In this document: positions 49,015 to 59,724 of the stretch, piece after piece
Numbering within the stretch: the stretch's first letter is position 1
Layout of the letters: every line of letters begins with the position of its first letter
Origin: Orientallactaga sibirica
Taxonomy: Eukaryota; Chordata; Mammalia; Rodentia; Dipodidae
Assembly: GCA_036365145.1 (NCBI GenBank)
Contig: JAEOAD010001944.1
Location: 62,001 to 126,000, forward strand
Direction: 5' to 3'
Length of the DNA stretch: 64,000 bases
Made by a program: the position numbers and the translations under genes
Notes under the pieces: generated by a model
Database searches by the model: none
What the model was told of the DNA's origin: nothing
Seen by the model: only the letters and a program-made list of their open reading frames with translations

Positions 49015-51514
49015 TTATGGCGAAACAGATAAATGAGACCATGGACACGATTATCTTTTGTGCTAAGGTGAGCTCACTGAGGAAGATCTGTTCCATGTTT
49101 GACCATTTTTTTCAAATTTCCTTATTTCATCTTTCCTTACTGCTATACTCTTCCATAGTATAGATATTACATCTTTGTTATCCATTCATCTAGTGATGGA
49201 CACCTGGGTTGATTCCAGCTCTTTGCTATTATGAATTGAGCAGCTATAAACATGGTTGAGCAAATGTTTCTGATCTGAGGCTTGGGGCCTTTAGGGTAAA
49301 TGCCCAATAAGGGAATAACTGGATCCACTGGTAAGTCTATGGCCAACCTTTTCAATAGTCTCCATATAGCTGTCCATAGTGGTTGAACCATTTTACATTC
49401 CCACCAACAGTGAAGACTTGTTCCTATTTCTCCACAGCCTCGCCAGCATTTGTTTTCATTGTTTTTTTAATGTTAGCCATCCTTACTGGGGTAAGGTGGA
49501 ATCTCATAGTTGTTTTAATTTGCATTTCCCTGATGATTAGGGATGTTGAACATTTTCTAAAATGTGTTTGCTATTTGTATTTCTTCCTCTGAGAACTCCC
49601 TGTGTAGTTCTCTGCCCCACTCTTTTGTGAGTGGGTTGATTGGTGATTTATTGTTTAGGTTTTGGAGTTCTTTGTAGATTCTAGAAATTAGGCCTTTGTC
49701 AGTTGTATAGCTGGTGAAAATTTTCTCCCATTCTGTGGGTATTCCGCTGGCTTTGGTTATTATATTTTTGTCAGTGAAAAGCTTTTCAGCTTCATGAGAT
49801 CCCAATGGTTGAGTGATTGTTTAATTTCCTGAGCTGCTGAGGTTTTGTTCAGGAAATCTTTTCCCACTCCTATATCATGGAAGGTTCCTCCTATTTTTTC
49901 TTCCAGTAGTAGCAGAGTTTCTGGTTTTATATTAAGGTCTTTTATCCATTTGGACTTAATTTTTGTGCATGGAGAGATGTGTGTGTCGAGTTTCATTTTC
50001 CTACATATGGTTGTCCAGTTTGTCTAGCACCATTTGTTGAAGATGCTGTCCTTTTTCCATTCTACATTGCTAGGGCCTTTGTCAAATATCAAGTAGCTAT
50101 AGTTTCTTGACCCAAAGTCTGGGTCTTCAATTCTGTTCCATTGGTCTATATTCCTGTTTTTGTGCCAGTACCAGGTTGTTTTTATTACAATGGCTTTGTA
50201 GTATAACTTTAGATCAGCTATGGTGATGCCTCCAGAGGTATTTCTTTTGCTGAGGATGAGCTTGGATATCCGTGGCCTTCTGCCTTTCCATATGAATTTT
50301 GAGATACTTTTTTCTATCTCATTGAAGGAAGTTGGGATTTTTATCGGCATTGCATTGAATCTATAAAGTGCTTTTGGTAAAATTGCCATTTTCACAATGT
50401 TAATTCTACCAATCCAGGAGCATGGGAGGTCTTTCCATTTTTGTAGGACCTCCTCAATTTCCTTTTTGAGAGTTTTTATGTTTTCATTGTATAGGTCTTT
50501 CACTTCCTTAGTTAATGTTATTCCAAGGTATTTTATTTCTTTGTTGCAATTGAAAATGGGACGATGTTAGTTATTTCTTTTTCTGTCTCTTTGTCCTTTG
50601 CATACAAAAAGGCTACTGATTTCTGTGCATTGATTTTGTATCCTGCTACTTTGCTGAAGGCGCTAATCACCTTTAAGAGTTTTGGGATGGAAGTTCTCAG
50701 GGGTCACTTATGTATAGAATCATGTCATCTGCGAATAGGGCTAACTTAACTTCTTCCTTTCCAATTTGTATCCCTTTGATTTCTTTCTCCTGTCTTATTG
50801 CTTGAGCTAATACTTCTAGCACTATGTCGAAGAGCAGAGGTGAGAGTGGACACCCCTGCCTTGTTCCTGACCTCAATGGGAATTCCTTCAGCCTCTCCCC
50901 ATTAAGAATTATTTGGGCTTTAGGTGCTTTATATAGCCTTTATTATGTTGAGATAAGTTAGTCCATACCTATTCTCTCCAATGTTTTGATCATGAAGTGA
51001 TGTTGTATTTTGTCATAGGCCTTTTCTGCATCTATCGAAATGACCATGTGGTTTTTGTGTTTCAGCTTGTTTATGTGGTGTACTACATTGACAGATTTCC
51101 GTATGTTGAACCACCCCTGCGTTCCAGGGATGAAGCCTACTTGATCAAGGTGGATAATGCTTTTGATGTACTGTTGAATTCGGTTTGCAAGAATTTTGTT
51201 CAGGATCTTTGCATCTATGTTCATCAGAGAAATGGGCCTATAATTTTCCTTTCTTGTGGCGTCCCTTCCTGGTTTTGGAATTAGGGTGATACTAGCTTCA
51301 TAAAAGAGTTAGGATCTCTCCTGTTCTCCTATTGTGTGGCAGAGTTTGAGAAGAATTGGTTTCAGTTCTTCCATGAAGGTTTGGGAGAATTCTGCTGAGA
51401 AACCATCTGGTCCGGGATTCTTCTTTTGGGGAGGTGTTTGATTACCTCTTCGATCTCGAAGGGTGTGATGGGTTTGTTTAGGAAATTAATCTGCTCTGGG
51501 CTTAGCTTTGGTAG
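49015..51514 (-). pseudogene. L1 ORF2 fragment, copy B
   Basis: The frame is more fragmented than copy A: open pieces lie at 50,958-51,224 (motif A region, AEKAYDK), 50,024-50,503, 49,760-49,996, 49,557-49,805 and 49,167-49,391. Near 50,024 a tryptophan codon present in copy A is a stop here. At the nearby T-run (about 50,053) copy B keeps the frame that copy A loses. The FADD-encoding region is present but its frame is shifted by nearby indels. This is a pseudogene. Confidence 0.9.
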
Positions 51515-54500
51515 GTGTAATCTAACAAGATGTACAACTTAATAGGATAGCTTCATTTCTAACCTTGTTTGTTTAGAAAACAAACACCGTCATTGCCAAA
51601 TACTGTACTGTGTGAAATAAGCTAGTTCTCTTCTCGGAATAAGTTGCTTTCTTAAGAAGAATCTTCAGTGCAGCAAGATCAAACTTTCCTAGTTTGTGTA
51701 ATTTAACAAGTTGGACAACTTAGTACATTCGCCTCATTTCCAACATACTTTGTTTAGAAAACAAACACCTTCATTGCCGAACACTGTACAGTGTGAAATA
51801 AGCTAGTTCTGTTCTCAGTATCAGTTGTTTCTTAAGAAGAATCTTCAGTGAAGCAAGATCAAACTTTCCTAGTTTGTGTAATCTAACAAGATGTACAACT
51901 TAATAGATTAGCTTCATTTCTAAAGTAGTTTCTTTAGAAAACAAACACCTTCATTGCCGAACACTGTACTGTATGATATAAGCAAGTTCTGTTCTTGGAA
52001 TGAGTTGATTTCTTACGAAGGATCTTTAGTGCAGCAAGATCAAACTTTCCTAGTTTTTGTAATTTTACAAGTTGGACAACTTAGTACATTCGCCTCATTT
52101 TACACATACTTTGTTTAGAAAACAAACAATTTCATTGCCGCACACTGTTCTGTGTTAAATAAGCTAGTTCTGTTCTCGGAATGAGTTGCTTTCTTAAGAA
52201 TAATCTTCAGTGAAGCAAGATCAAAATTTCCTAGTTTGTGTAATCTAACAAGATGTACAACTTAATAGGTTAGCTTCATTTCCAACGTAGTTTCTTTAGA
52301 AAACAAACACCTTCATTGCCGAACACAGTAGTGTGTGAAATAAGCTTGTTCAATTCTCAGAATGAGTTGATTTCTGATGAAGAGTCTTCAGTGCAGCAAG
52401 ATCAAACTTTCCTGGTTTGTATAATCTAACAAGATGTACAACTTAATAGGTTAGCTTGATTTCTAACCTTGTTTGTTTAGTAAACAAACACCGTCATTGC
52501 CGAACACAGTAGTGTGTGAAATAAGCTAGTTCTGTTCTCGGAAGGAGTTGCTTTCTTACGAAGAGTCTTCAGTACAGCAAGATCAAACGTTCCTGGTTTG
52601 TGTAATCTCACAAGATGTACAACTTCATAGGTTAGCTTCATTTCTAACGTAGTTTCCTTAGAAAACAAACACCTTCATTTGCGAACACTATAATGTGTGA
52701 AATAAGCTAGTTCTGTTCTCGGAATGAGTTGCATTCTTAACAAGAAACTTCAGGGAAACAAGATCAAACTTTCCTAGTTTGTGTAATTTAACAAGTTGGA
52801 CAACTTAGTACATTCGCCTCATTTCCAACATGCTTCGTTTAGAAAACAAACACCTTCATTGCAAGAACACTGTACTGTGTGAAATAAGCTAGTTCTGTTC
52901 TCGGAATGAGTTGCTTTCTTAAGAAGAATCTTCAGTGCAGCAAGATCAAACTTTCCTGGTTTGTGTAATTTAACAAGTTGGAACTAGTACATTCGCCTCA
53001 TTTCCAACATATTTTGTTTAGAAAACAAACACCTTCATTGCCGAACACTGTACTGTGTGAAATAAGCTACTTCTGTTCTCGGAATGAGTTGCTTTCTTAA
53101 GAAGAATCTTCAGTGAAGCAAGATCAAAATTTCCTAGTTTGTGTAATCTAACAAGATGTACACCTTAATAGATTAGCTTCATTTCCAACGTAGTTTCTTT
53201 AGAAAACAAACACCTTCATTGCCGAACACTGTAGTGTGTGAAATAAGCTAGTTCTGTTCTCGGAATGAGTTGCTTTCTTAAGAAGAATCTTCAGTGAAGC
53301 AAGATCAAACTTTCCTAGTTTGTGTAATCTAACAAGATGTACAACTTAATGGATTAGCTTCATTTCCAACGTAGTTTCTTTAGAAAACAAACACCTTCAT
53401 TGCCGAACACTGTACTGTGTGAAATAAGCTAGTTCTGTTCTCGGAATGAGTTGCTTTCTTACGAAGGATCTTTAGTGCAGCAAGATCAAACTTTCCCAGT
53501 TTGTGTAATTTACCAAGTTGGACAACTTAGTACATTCGCCTCATTTCCAACATACTTTGTTTAGAAAACAAACACCTTAATTGCCGAACACTGTAGTGTG
53601 TGAAATAAACTAGTTCTGTTCTCGGAAGGAGTTGCTTTCGTAAGAAGAATCTTCAATGAAGCAAGATCAAAATTTTCTAGGTTGTGTAATCTAACATGAT
53701 GTACAACTTAATAGATTAGCTTCATTTCCAACGTAGTTTCCTTAGAAAACAAACACCTCCTTCCCTGAACACAGTAGTGTGTGAAATATGCTAGTTCTGT
53801 TCTCGGAATGAGTTGCTTTCTTACGAAGAGTCTTCATTGCAGCAAGATCAAACGTTCCTGGTTTGTGTAAGCTAACAAGATGTACATCTTAATAGATTAG
53901 CTTCATTTATAACCTTCTGTGTTCAGAAAACAAACACCTTCATTGTTGAACACTGTACTGTATGAAATTAGCTGGTTCTGTTCTCGGAATGAGTTGCTTT
54001 CTTTCAAAGAATCTTCAGTGAAGCAAGATCAAACTTTCCTGGTTTGTGTAATTTAACAAGTTGGAACTTAGTACATTCGCCTCATTTCCAACATACTTTG
54101 TTTAGAAAACAAACACCTTCATTGCCGAACACTGTACTATGTGAAATAAGCTAGTTCTGTTCTCGGAATGAGTTGCTTTCTTACGAAGAGTCTTCAGTCC
54201 AGCAAGATCAAACTTTCCTAGTTTGTGTAATCTAACAAGATGTACAACTTAATAGATTAGCTTCATTTCTAACGTAGTTTGTTTACAAAACAAAAACCGT
54301 CATTGCCAAATACTGAAATACTGTACTGTGTGAAATAAGCCAGTTCTCTTCTCGGAAAGAGTTGGTTTCTTACGAAGAGTCTTCAGTGCAGCAAGATCGA
54401 ACTTTCCTAGTTTGTGTAATCTAACAAGATTTACAATTTAATAGATTAGCTTCATTTCTAACGTCGTTTCTTTAGAAAACAAACACCTTCATTGCTGAAC

Positions 54501-56786
54501 ACTGTACTGTGTGAAATAAGCTAGTTCTCTTTTCCGAATGAGTTGCTTTCTTACTAAGAGTCTTCAGTGCAGCAAGATCAAACTTTCCTGGTTTGTGTAA
54601 TCTAACAAGATGTACATCTTAATAGATTAGCTTCATTTCTAAACTTGTTTGTTTAGAAAACAAACACCTTCATTGTCGAACACTGTACTGTGTGAAATAA
54701 GGTGGTTCTGTTCTCCGAATGAGTTGTTTTCTTACACAGAATCTTCAGTGCATCAAGATCAAACTTTCCTAGCTTTTGTAATTTCACAAGTTGAAACTTA
54801 GTACATTCGCCTCATTTCCAACATACTTTGTTTAGAAAACAAACACCTTCATTGCCGAACACTGTACTGTGTGAAATGAGCTACTTCTCTTTTCCGAATG
54901 AGCTGCTTTCTTACGAAAATTCTTCAGTGCAGAAAGATCAAACTTTCCTAGTTTGTGTAATTTAACACCTTGGACAACTTAGCAGATTCGCCTCATTTCC
55001 AACATACTTTGTTTATAAAAGAAACACCTTCATTGCCGAATACTGTACTGTGTGAAATAAGCTAGTTCTCATCTCGGAATGAGTTGCTTTCTTACGAAGA
55101 ATATTCAGTGCAGCAAGATCAAACTTTCCTAGTTTGTGTAATCTAACAAAATGTACAACTTAATACATTAGCTTCATTTCTAACGTACTTTGTTTAGAAA
55201 ATAAACACCCTCATTGCCGAACATTGTACTTTGTGAAATAAGCTAGTTCTGTTCTTGGAATGAGTTGCTTCCTTACGAAGAATCTTCAGTGAAGCAAGGT
55301 CAAACTTTCCTAGTTTCTGTAAAATAACAAGATGCACAACTTAATAGATGAGCTTCATTTCTAAAGTAGTTTCTTTAGAAAACAAACACCTTCATTGCCG
55401 AACACTGTACTGTGTGAAATAAGCTAGTTCTGTTCTCGGAATGAGTTGCTTTCTTACGAAGAATCTTCAGTGAACCAAGATCAAACTTTCCTAGTTTGTG
55501 TAATTTAACAAGTTGGATAACTTAGTACATTCGCCTCATTTCCAACATACTTCGTTTAGAAAACAAACACCTTCATTGTCGAACACTGTACTGTGTGAAA
55601 TAAGCTAGTTCTGCTCTTGGAATGAGTTGCTTTCTTAAGAAGAATCTTCAGTGCAGCAAGATCAAACTTTCCTAGTCTGTGTAATTTAACAAGTTGGACA
55701 ACTTAGTACATTCGCCTCATTTCCAACATACTTTGTTTAGAAAACAAACACCTTCATTGCCAAACCCTTTACTGTGTGAAATAAGCTCGTTCTGTTCTCG
55801 CAATGAGTTCCTTTCTTAAGAAGAATCTTCAGTGAAGCAAGATCAAACTTTCCTAGTTTGTGTAATACAACAAGATGTACAACTTAAGAGATTAGCTTCA
55901 TTTCTCACGTAGTTTCTTTAGAAAACAAACACCTTCATTGCTGAACACTGTACTGTGTGACATAAGCTATTTCTGTGCTCGGAATGAGTTGCTTTCTTAC
56001 GAAGAATCTTCAGTGCAACAAGATCAAACTTTCCTAGTTTGTGTAATCTAACAAGATGTACAACTTAATGGATTAGCTTCATTTCCAATGTAGTTTCTTT
56101 AGAAAACAAACACCTTCATTGCCGAACACTGTACTTTGTGAAATAAGCTAGTTTTGTTCTCGGAATGACTTGCTTTCTTAAGAAGAATCTTCTGAGAAGC
56201 AAGATCAAAATTTCCTGGTTTGTGTAATCTGCCAAGACGTACAACTTAATAGATTAGCTTCATTTCTCACGTAGTTTGTTTAGAAAACAAACACCGTCAT
56301 GGCCAAATACTGTACTGTGTGAAATAAGCTAGTTCTGTTCTCAGAAGGAGTTGCTTTCTTACGAAGATTCTTCAGTGCAGCAAGATCAAACTTTCCTAGT
56401 TTGTGCAATCTAACAAGATGTACAACTGAAGAGATTAGCTTCATTTCCAACGTAGTTTCTTTAGAAAACAAACACCTTCATTGCCGAATACTGTACTGTG
56501 TGTAAAAAGCTAGTTGTGTTCTCGGAATGAGTTGCTTTCTTAAGAAGAATCTTCAGTGAAGCAAGATCAAACTTTCCTCGTTTGTGTATCTAACAAGATG
56601 TACAACTTAATAGATTAGATTCATTTCCAACGTAGTTTCTTTAGAAAACAAACACCTTCATTGTCACACACTGTACTGTGTGAAATAAGCTAGTTCTGTT
56701 CTCAGAATGAGTTGCTTTCTTAGGAAGGATCTTTAGTGCAGCAAGATCAAACTTCCCTAATTTGTGTAATTTCACAAGTTTGACAA
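51515..56786. repeat. 181-bp satellite, main family, after L1 copy B
   Basis: About 29 regular monomers. The part to about 56,575 is duplication copy B; from there to 56,786 it is a different run of monomers. One monomer near 54,308 has a small internal duplication (AATACTGAAATACTG) also seen in altered form in copy A. No gene is seen. Confidence 0.95.
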
Positions 56787-57787
56787 TTTGATTTCCAACA
56801 AGATAACTTTTGCAGTCAGGTTCGCATTGCTGGCAGAAATCACCCGACTAAGAGCAGCTTGTGGGAAAAAGAGGTTTATTTTGGCACAGGCTCATTTCTC
56901 CATGATGGCAGGAAGATGTACAACTTTCAGTCAAATTAGCTTCATTTCCAACAACAAGATCAAACTCCAGGTTTGTTTAACAAGTTTGACATCAAACACC
57001 TTCATTTCCTAAACTGATACTGTACTGTGAAATGTAATGCATAGTTGCAAATTTAAAAGTTTCATAGTTTTTAATGAGTTGTCTTTAACTGAGCCATAAT
57101 ACCAAAAATATCCCAGAAAAAAACCCTTCAATGGCACAGAATAAACATTCACACTGCAAATGATGGCATTGGGCAAAGCAAAGAAATATTCAACCAATAC
57201 AAGTTTTTGCAAACATCAAACTCTGTAAAGTCCAAGATCAAACTTTAATCAGCAACAAGTCTCTGGAGTTCCAATTCCGCCCCTCCAGCTAGGCTACTCA
57301 CAGTCCTTTCATCCAGGTTTCCGGCAGCTCTTGGCAGCCATTCACTTGTCCATCCTCATGGCCCCATGGGATCTCCATGCAGGCATCCAGCAAACTTCTG
57401 CTTCACACACTTCTGTTTTCCAAAAACAAGACTAGCGTTAAAAACTCAATGAGTTCTTTCTTAGGAAGGATCTTTCCAGGGTAAATCAGAACAGGATCAA
57501 ACTTCCTGCAATTTGTGCCCCAATTAGCTGGCCCAATCTCAAAGGTTGTTTGAACAATTTAGATTTCATTTTTTTCTGTGCCTTATCCTCTGCTCACACC
57601 AGTTCATTTTTACGCAAAGCAACCCTGCACATCTTCTCAGGACAGGACGCTTTCTCACACAAACTGCAGCCCAGTCCAAGTAAAGCTCTTTCTCACCCTC
57701 ATAAGCCAAACCTCACAGTTCATAGTTTTTACTGCATTCAGGTCTTTCAGCTCTGACCAGAATAGTTTAAGCTGTACTTACAGCACT
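56787..57787. other. Fine-scale mosaic of satellite and MaLR internal sequence
   Basis: Fragments of MaLR element 2 occur in the same order and orientation as in the intact element at 57,848-59,724: the LTR edge (TTGCAGTCAGGTTCGCATTG at 56,810), then internal pieces (TAATACCAAAAATATCCC, ATGGCACAGAATAAACATTC, TTTTTACGCAAAGCAACCC, CTGTACTTACAGCACT). Between them sit satellite scraps (GATGTACAACTTT, AAATTAGCTTCATTTCC, AAGATCAAACT, AATGAGTTCTTTCTTAGG, AACAAGTTTGAC). There is no second LTR and no primer site. The tens-of-bases interleaving looks like a false consensus of reads with and without the element, more than a real insertion. The 60 bp that follow (57,788-57,847) are normal satellite. Confidence 0.72.
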
Positions 57788-57842
57788 CATTTCCAACATA
57801 CTTTGTTTAGAAAACAAGCACCTTCAATGCCCAACACTGTAC

Positions 57843-57847
57843 TGTGT
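57843..57847. repeat. Left target-site duplication TGTGT of element 2
   Basis: TGTGT precedes the element's first base (57,848) and follows its last (59,725-59,729). It is part of the satellite's ACTGTACTGTGTG segment, which is interrupted and resumed by the insertion. Confidence 0.83.
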
Positions 57848-58197
57848 TGTTGCAGTCAGGTTCGCATTGCTGGCAGAAATCACCCGACTAAGAGCAGCTT
57901 GTGGGAAAAAAGAGGTTTATTTTGGCTTACAGGCTCGAGGGGGAAGCTCCATGATGGCAGGAAAAACGATGGCATGAGCAGAGGGTGGACATCACTCTCT
58001 GGTCAACATAAGGTGGACAACAGCAACAGGAGAGTGTGCCAAACACTGGCAAGGGGAAGCTGGCTATAATACCCATAAGCCCACCCCCAACAATACTCTG
58101 CCTCCAGGAGGTGTTAATTCCCAAGTTGCCATCAGCTGGGAACCTAGCATTCAGAACACTTGAAGTTTATGGGGGACACCTGAATCAAACCACCACA
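57848..58197 (-). repeat. 3' LTR of MaLR element 2 (- strand)
   Basis: The repeat is 350 bp, identical by eye to the other LTR, with AATAAA on the - strand at 57,916-57,921. It adjoins the purine tract on one side and satellite (TGTGT) on the other. Confidence 0.92.
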
Positions 58198-58214
58198 TTC
58201 CGCCCCTGGCCCCC
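58198..58214 (-). promoter_or_regulatory. Polypurine tract of element 2
   Basis: On the - strand GGGGGCCAGGGGCGGAA directly precedes the TGTGG of the 3' LTR. It is nearly the same as the tract in element 1, which supports their common family. Confidence 0.8.
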
Positions 58215-59351
58215 ATAAACTGATAACCGTACATGATGTAAAATGTAATGCATTCATGCAAATTTAAAAGTCCCCATAGTTTTTATCAATTCCAATGATG
58301 TTCATAAATCCCCATGATCCAAGGTCTTTTAACTGAGCCATAATACCAAAAATATCCCAAAAAAAACCCATAATGGCACAGAATAAACATTCACACTGCA
58401 AATGATGGCATTGGGCAAAGCAAAGAAATATTCAACCAATACAAGATTTAAATCAACCAGGGCAAACATCAAACTCTGTAACTCCAAGTCCAACAACTCT
58501 AGTCAGTGACAAGTCTCCAAGTCCGATAATTCTAATCAGCAACAAGTCTCTGGAGTTCCAATTCCGCCCCTCCAGCTAGGCTACTCACAGTCCTGGAAAA
58601 CTTCATCCAGGACCGGCAGCTCTCCTTGGCAGCCATCTCATAATCCCGGCATCTCCACTGGGTCTCCACTGGGTCTCCACTGCAACCCACGGTCCATCCT
58701 TATGGCCCCATGGGATCTCCATGCAGGCATCCAGCAAACCTGCTTCACACTGCCCATGGTCATTTCCAAAACACAAGACCGCGTTAAAAACTCAATGACC
58801 CTCTCTTTCCTGCATTTGTTATACTCCATAATACCAGGTAGGGTGCCAATTTGTTAATCCAGGGGGGAATAAATCAGACTTTGAAGAACAGGACACTCCT
58901 TCAGCATTCAGGCCCCTTCAAAAGAGTCTGCATTCTTCCTGTTGCCCCAGTGCAGGTTAGCTGGCCCAATCTCAAAGGTTGTAATCTCTCAATTGCAGCT
59001 GAATGGGCAGAGTTCACCCAAAGATTTCATTTTTTTTCTGTGCCTTATCCCTCTGCTCACACCAGTTCATTTTTACGCAAAGCAACCCTGCACATCTTCT
59101 CAGGACAGGACACTTCTCACACAAACTGCTAGCCCAGTCCAAGTAAAGCTCTTTCTCACCCTCATAAGCCAAACCTCACAGTTCATAGTTTTTACTGCAT
59201 TCAGGTCTTTCAGCTCTGACCAGAATAGTCCATTAAGCTGTACTTACAGCACTGCAAGGCATGTCTTAGGCCAAGATTTCAAATCCTTCCACATTCCTCT
59301 TGAAAATCAGCTCCAAAAGGCCAAAGCCACAGTCAGGTGTCTAGCAGCAAT

Positions 59352-59368
59352 CCCACTCCTCGGTACCA
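59352..59368 (-). promoter_or_regulatory. Primer binding site of element 2
   Basis: On the - strand TGGTACCGAGGAGTGGG follows the LTR after a six-base GTAAAG spacer. It resembles the leucine-tRNA primer site of element 1, with a one-base insertion relative to TGGTACCAGGAGTGG as I recall it. Confidence 0.68.
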
Positions 59369-59374
59369 CTTTAC

Positions 59375-59724
59375 TGTTGCAGTCAGGTTCGCATTGCTGG
59401 CAGAAATCACCCGACTAAGAGCAGCTTGTGGGAAAAAAGAGGTTTATTTTGGCTTACAGGCTCGAGGGGGAAGCTCCATGATGGCAGGAAAAACGATGGC
59501 ATGAGCAGAGGGTGGACATCACTCTCTGGTCAACATAAGGTGGACAACAGCAACAGGAGAGTGTGCCAAACACTGGCAAGGGGAAGCTGGCTATAATACC
59601 CATAAGCCCACCCCCAACAATACTCTGCCTCCAGGAGGTGTTAATTCCCAAGTTGCCATCAGCTGGGAACCTAGCATTCAGAACACTTGAAGTTTATGGG
59701 GGACACCTGAATCAAACCACCACA
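59375..59724 (-). repeat. 5' LTR of MaLR element 2 (- strand)
   Basis: The repeat is 350 bp. Its polyadenylation signal AATAAA reads on the - strand at 59,443-59,448. It is identical by eye to 57,848-58,197. A 65-codon open frame (59,454-59,651, - strand) is repeated exactly in the other LTR but shows no protein-family features. Confidence 0.92.

Larger units (their letters stand above)
47516..51514 (-). mobile_element. 5'-truncated LINE-1, copy B (duplicate of copy A)
   Basis: The T-run start, the truncation point and both satellite flanks are the same as in copy A. It therefore arose by duplication of the locus, not by a second insertion. Differences from copy A are mainly homopolymer length changes and a few scrambled short patches (about 48,185, 48,450, 49,020-49,065, 49,145, 50,955). 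Confidence 0.95.
46990..56575. repeat. 9.6-kb tandem duplication, copy B
   Basis: This is the partner of approx. 37,390-46,985, with the same order of satellite, L1 and satellite. Its satellite part (51,515-56,575) is regular and consensus-like, whereas its L1 part (47,516 to about 51,320) carries more single-base losses than copy A. The pattern is therefore complementary between the two copies. Confidence 0.9.
58198..59374 (-). mobile_element. Internal region of MaLR element 2, no intact gene
   Basis: The region is 1.18 kb without retroviral domains. Open frames at 58,851-59,132 and 58,942-59,418 (+ strand, antisense to the element) are in overlapping frames and look incidental. The purine tract lies at the 58,198 end on the - strand, against the 3' LTR. 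Confidence 0.85.
57848..59724 (-). mobile_element. Full-length non-coding ERVL-MaLR-type LTR element 2
   Basis: Two direct 350-bp LTRs flank a 1,177-bp internal part. Read on the - strand, each LTR starts TGTGGTGGTTTGATTCAGG and ends TGACTGCAACA. The LTRs look identical by eye, so the insertion is very recent. Primer site and purine tract are in the expected places for the - strand. No retroviral protein is encoded, as is typical for MaLR elements, which depend on proteins from other elements. The internal start resembles the MaLR internal consensus as I remember it. It is a different family from element 1 (350 vs 398-bp LTR) but closely related in its ends and in its GTAAAG spacer. Confidence 0.92.

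Noticed and set aside
56808..57787. A third, degraded MaLR insertion
   Set aside because: It lacks a second LTR, primer site and target duplication, and satellite scraps are woven through it at a scale no decay process would give. A mis-collapsed consensus is more likely.
57578..59418. 158-163-codon + strand frames in and beside MaLR element 2
   Set aside because: They run antisense through LTR and internal sequence with no domain, and one reads through the mosaic into the element, where the text itself is doubtful.
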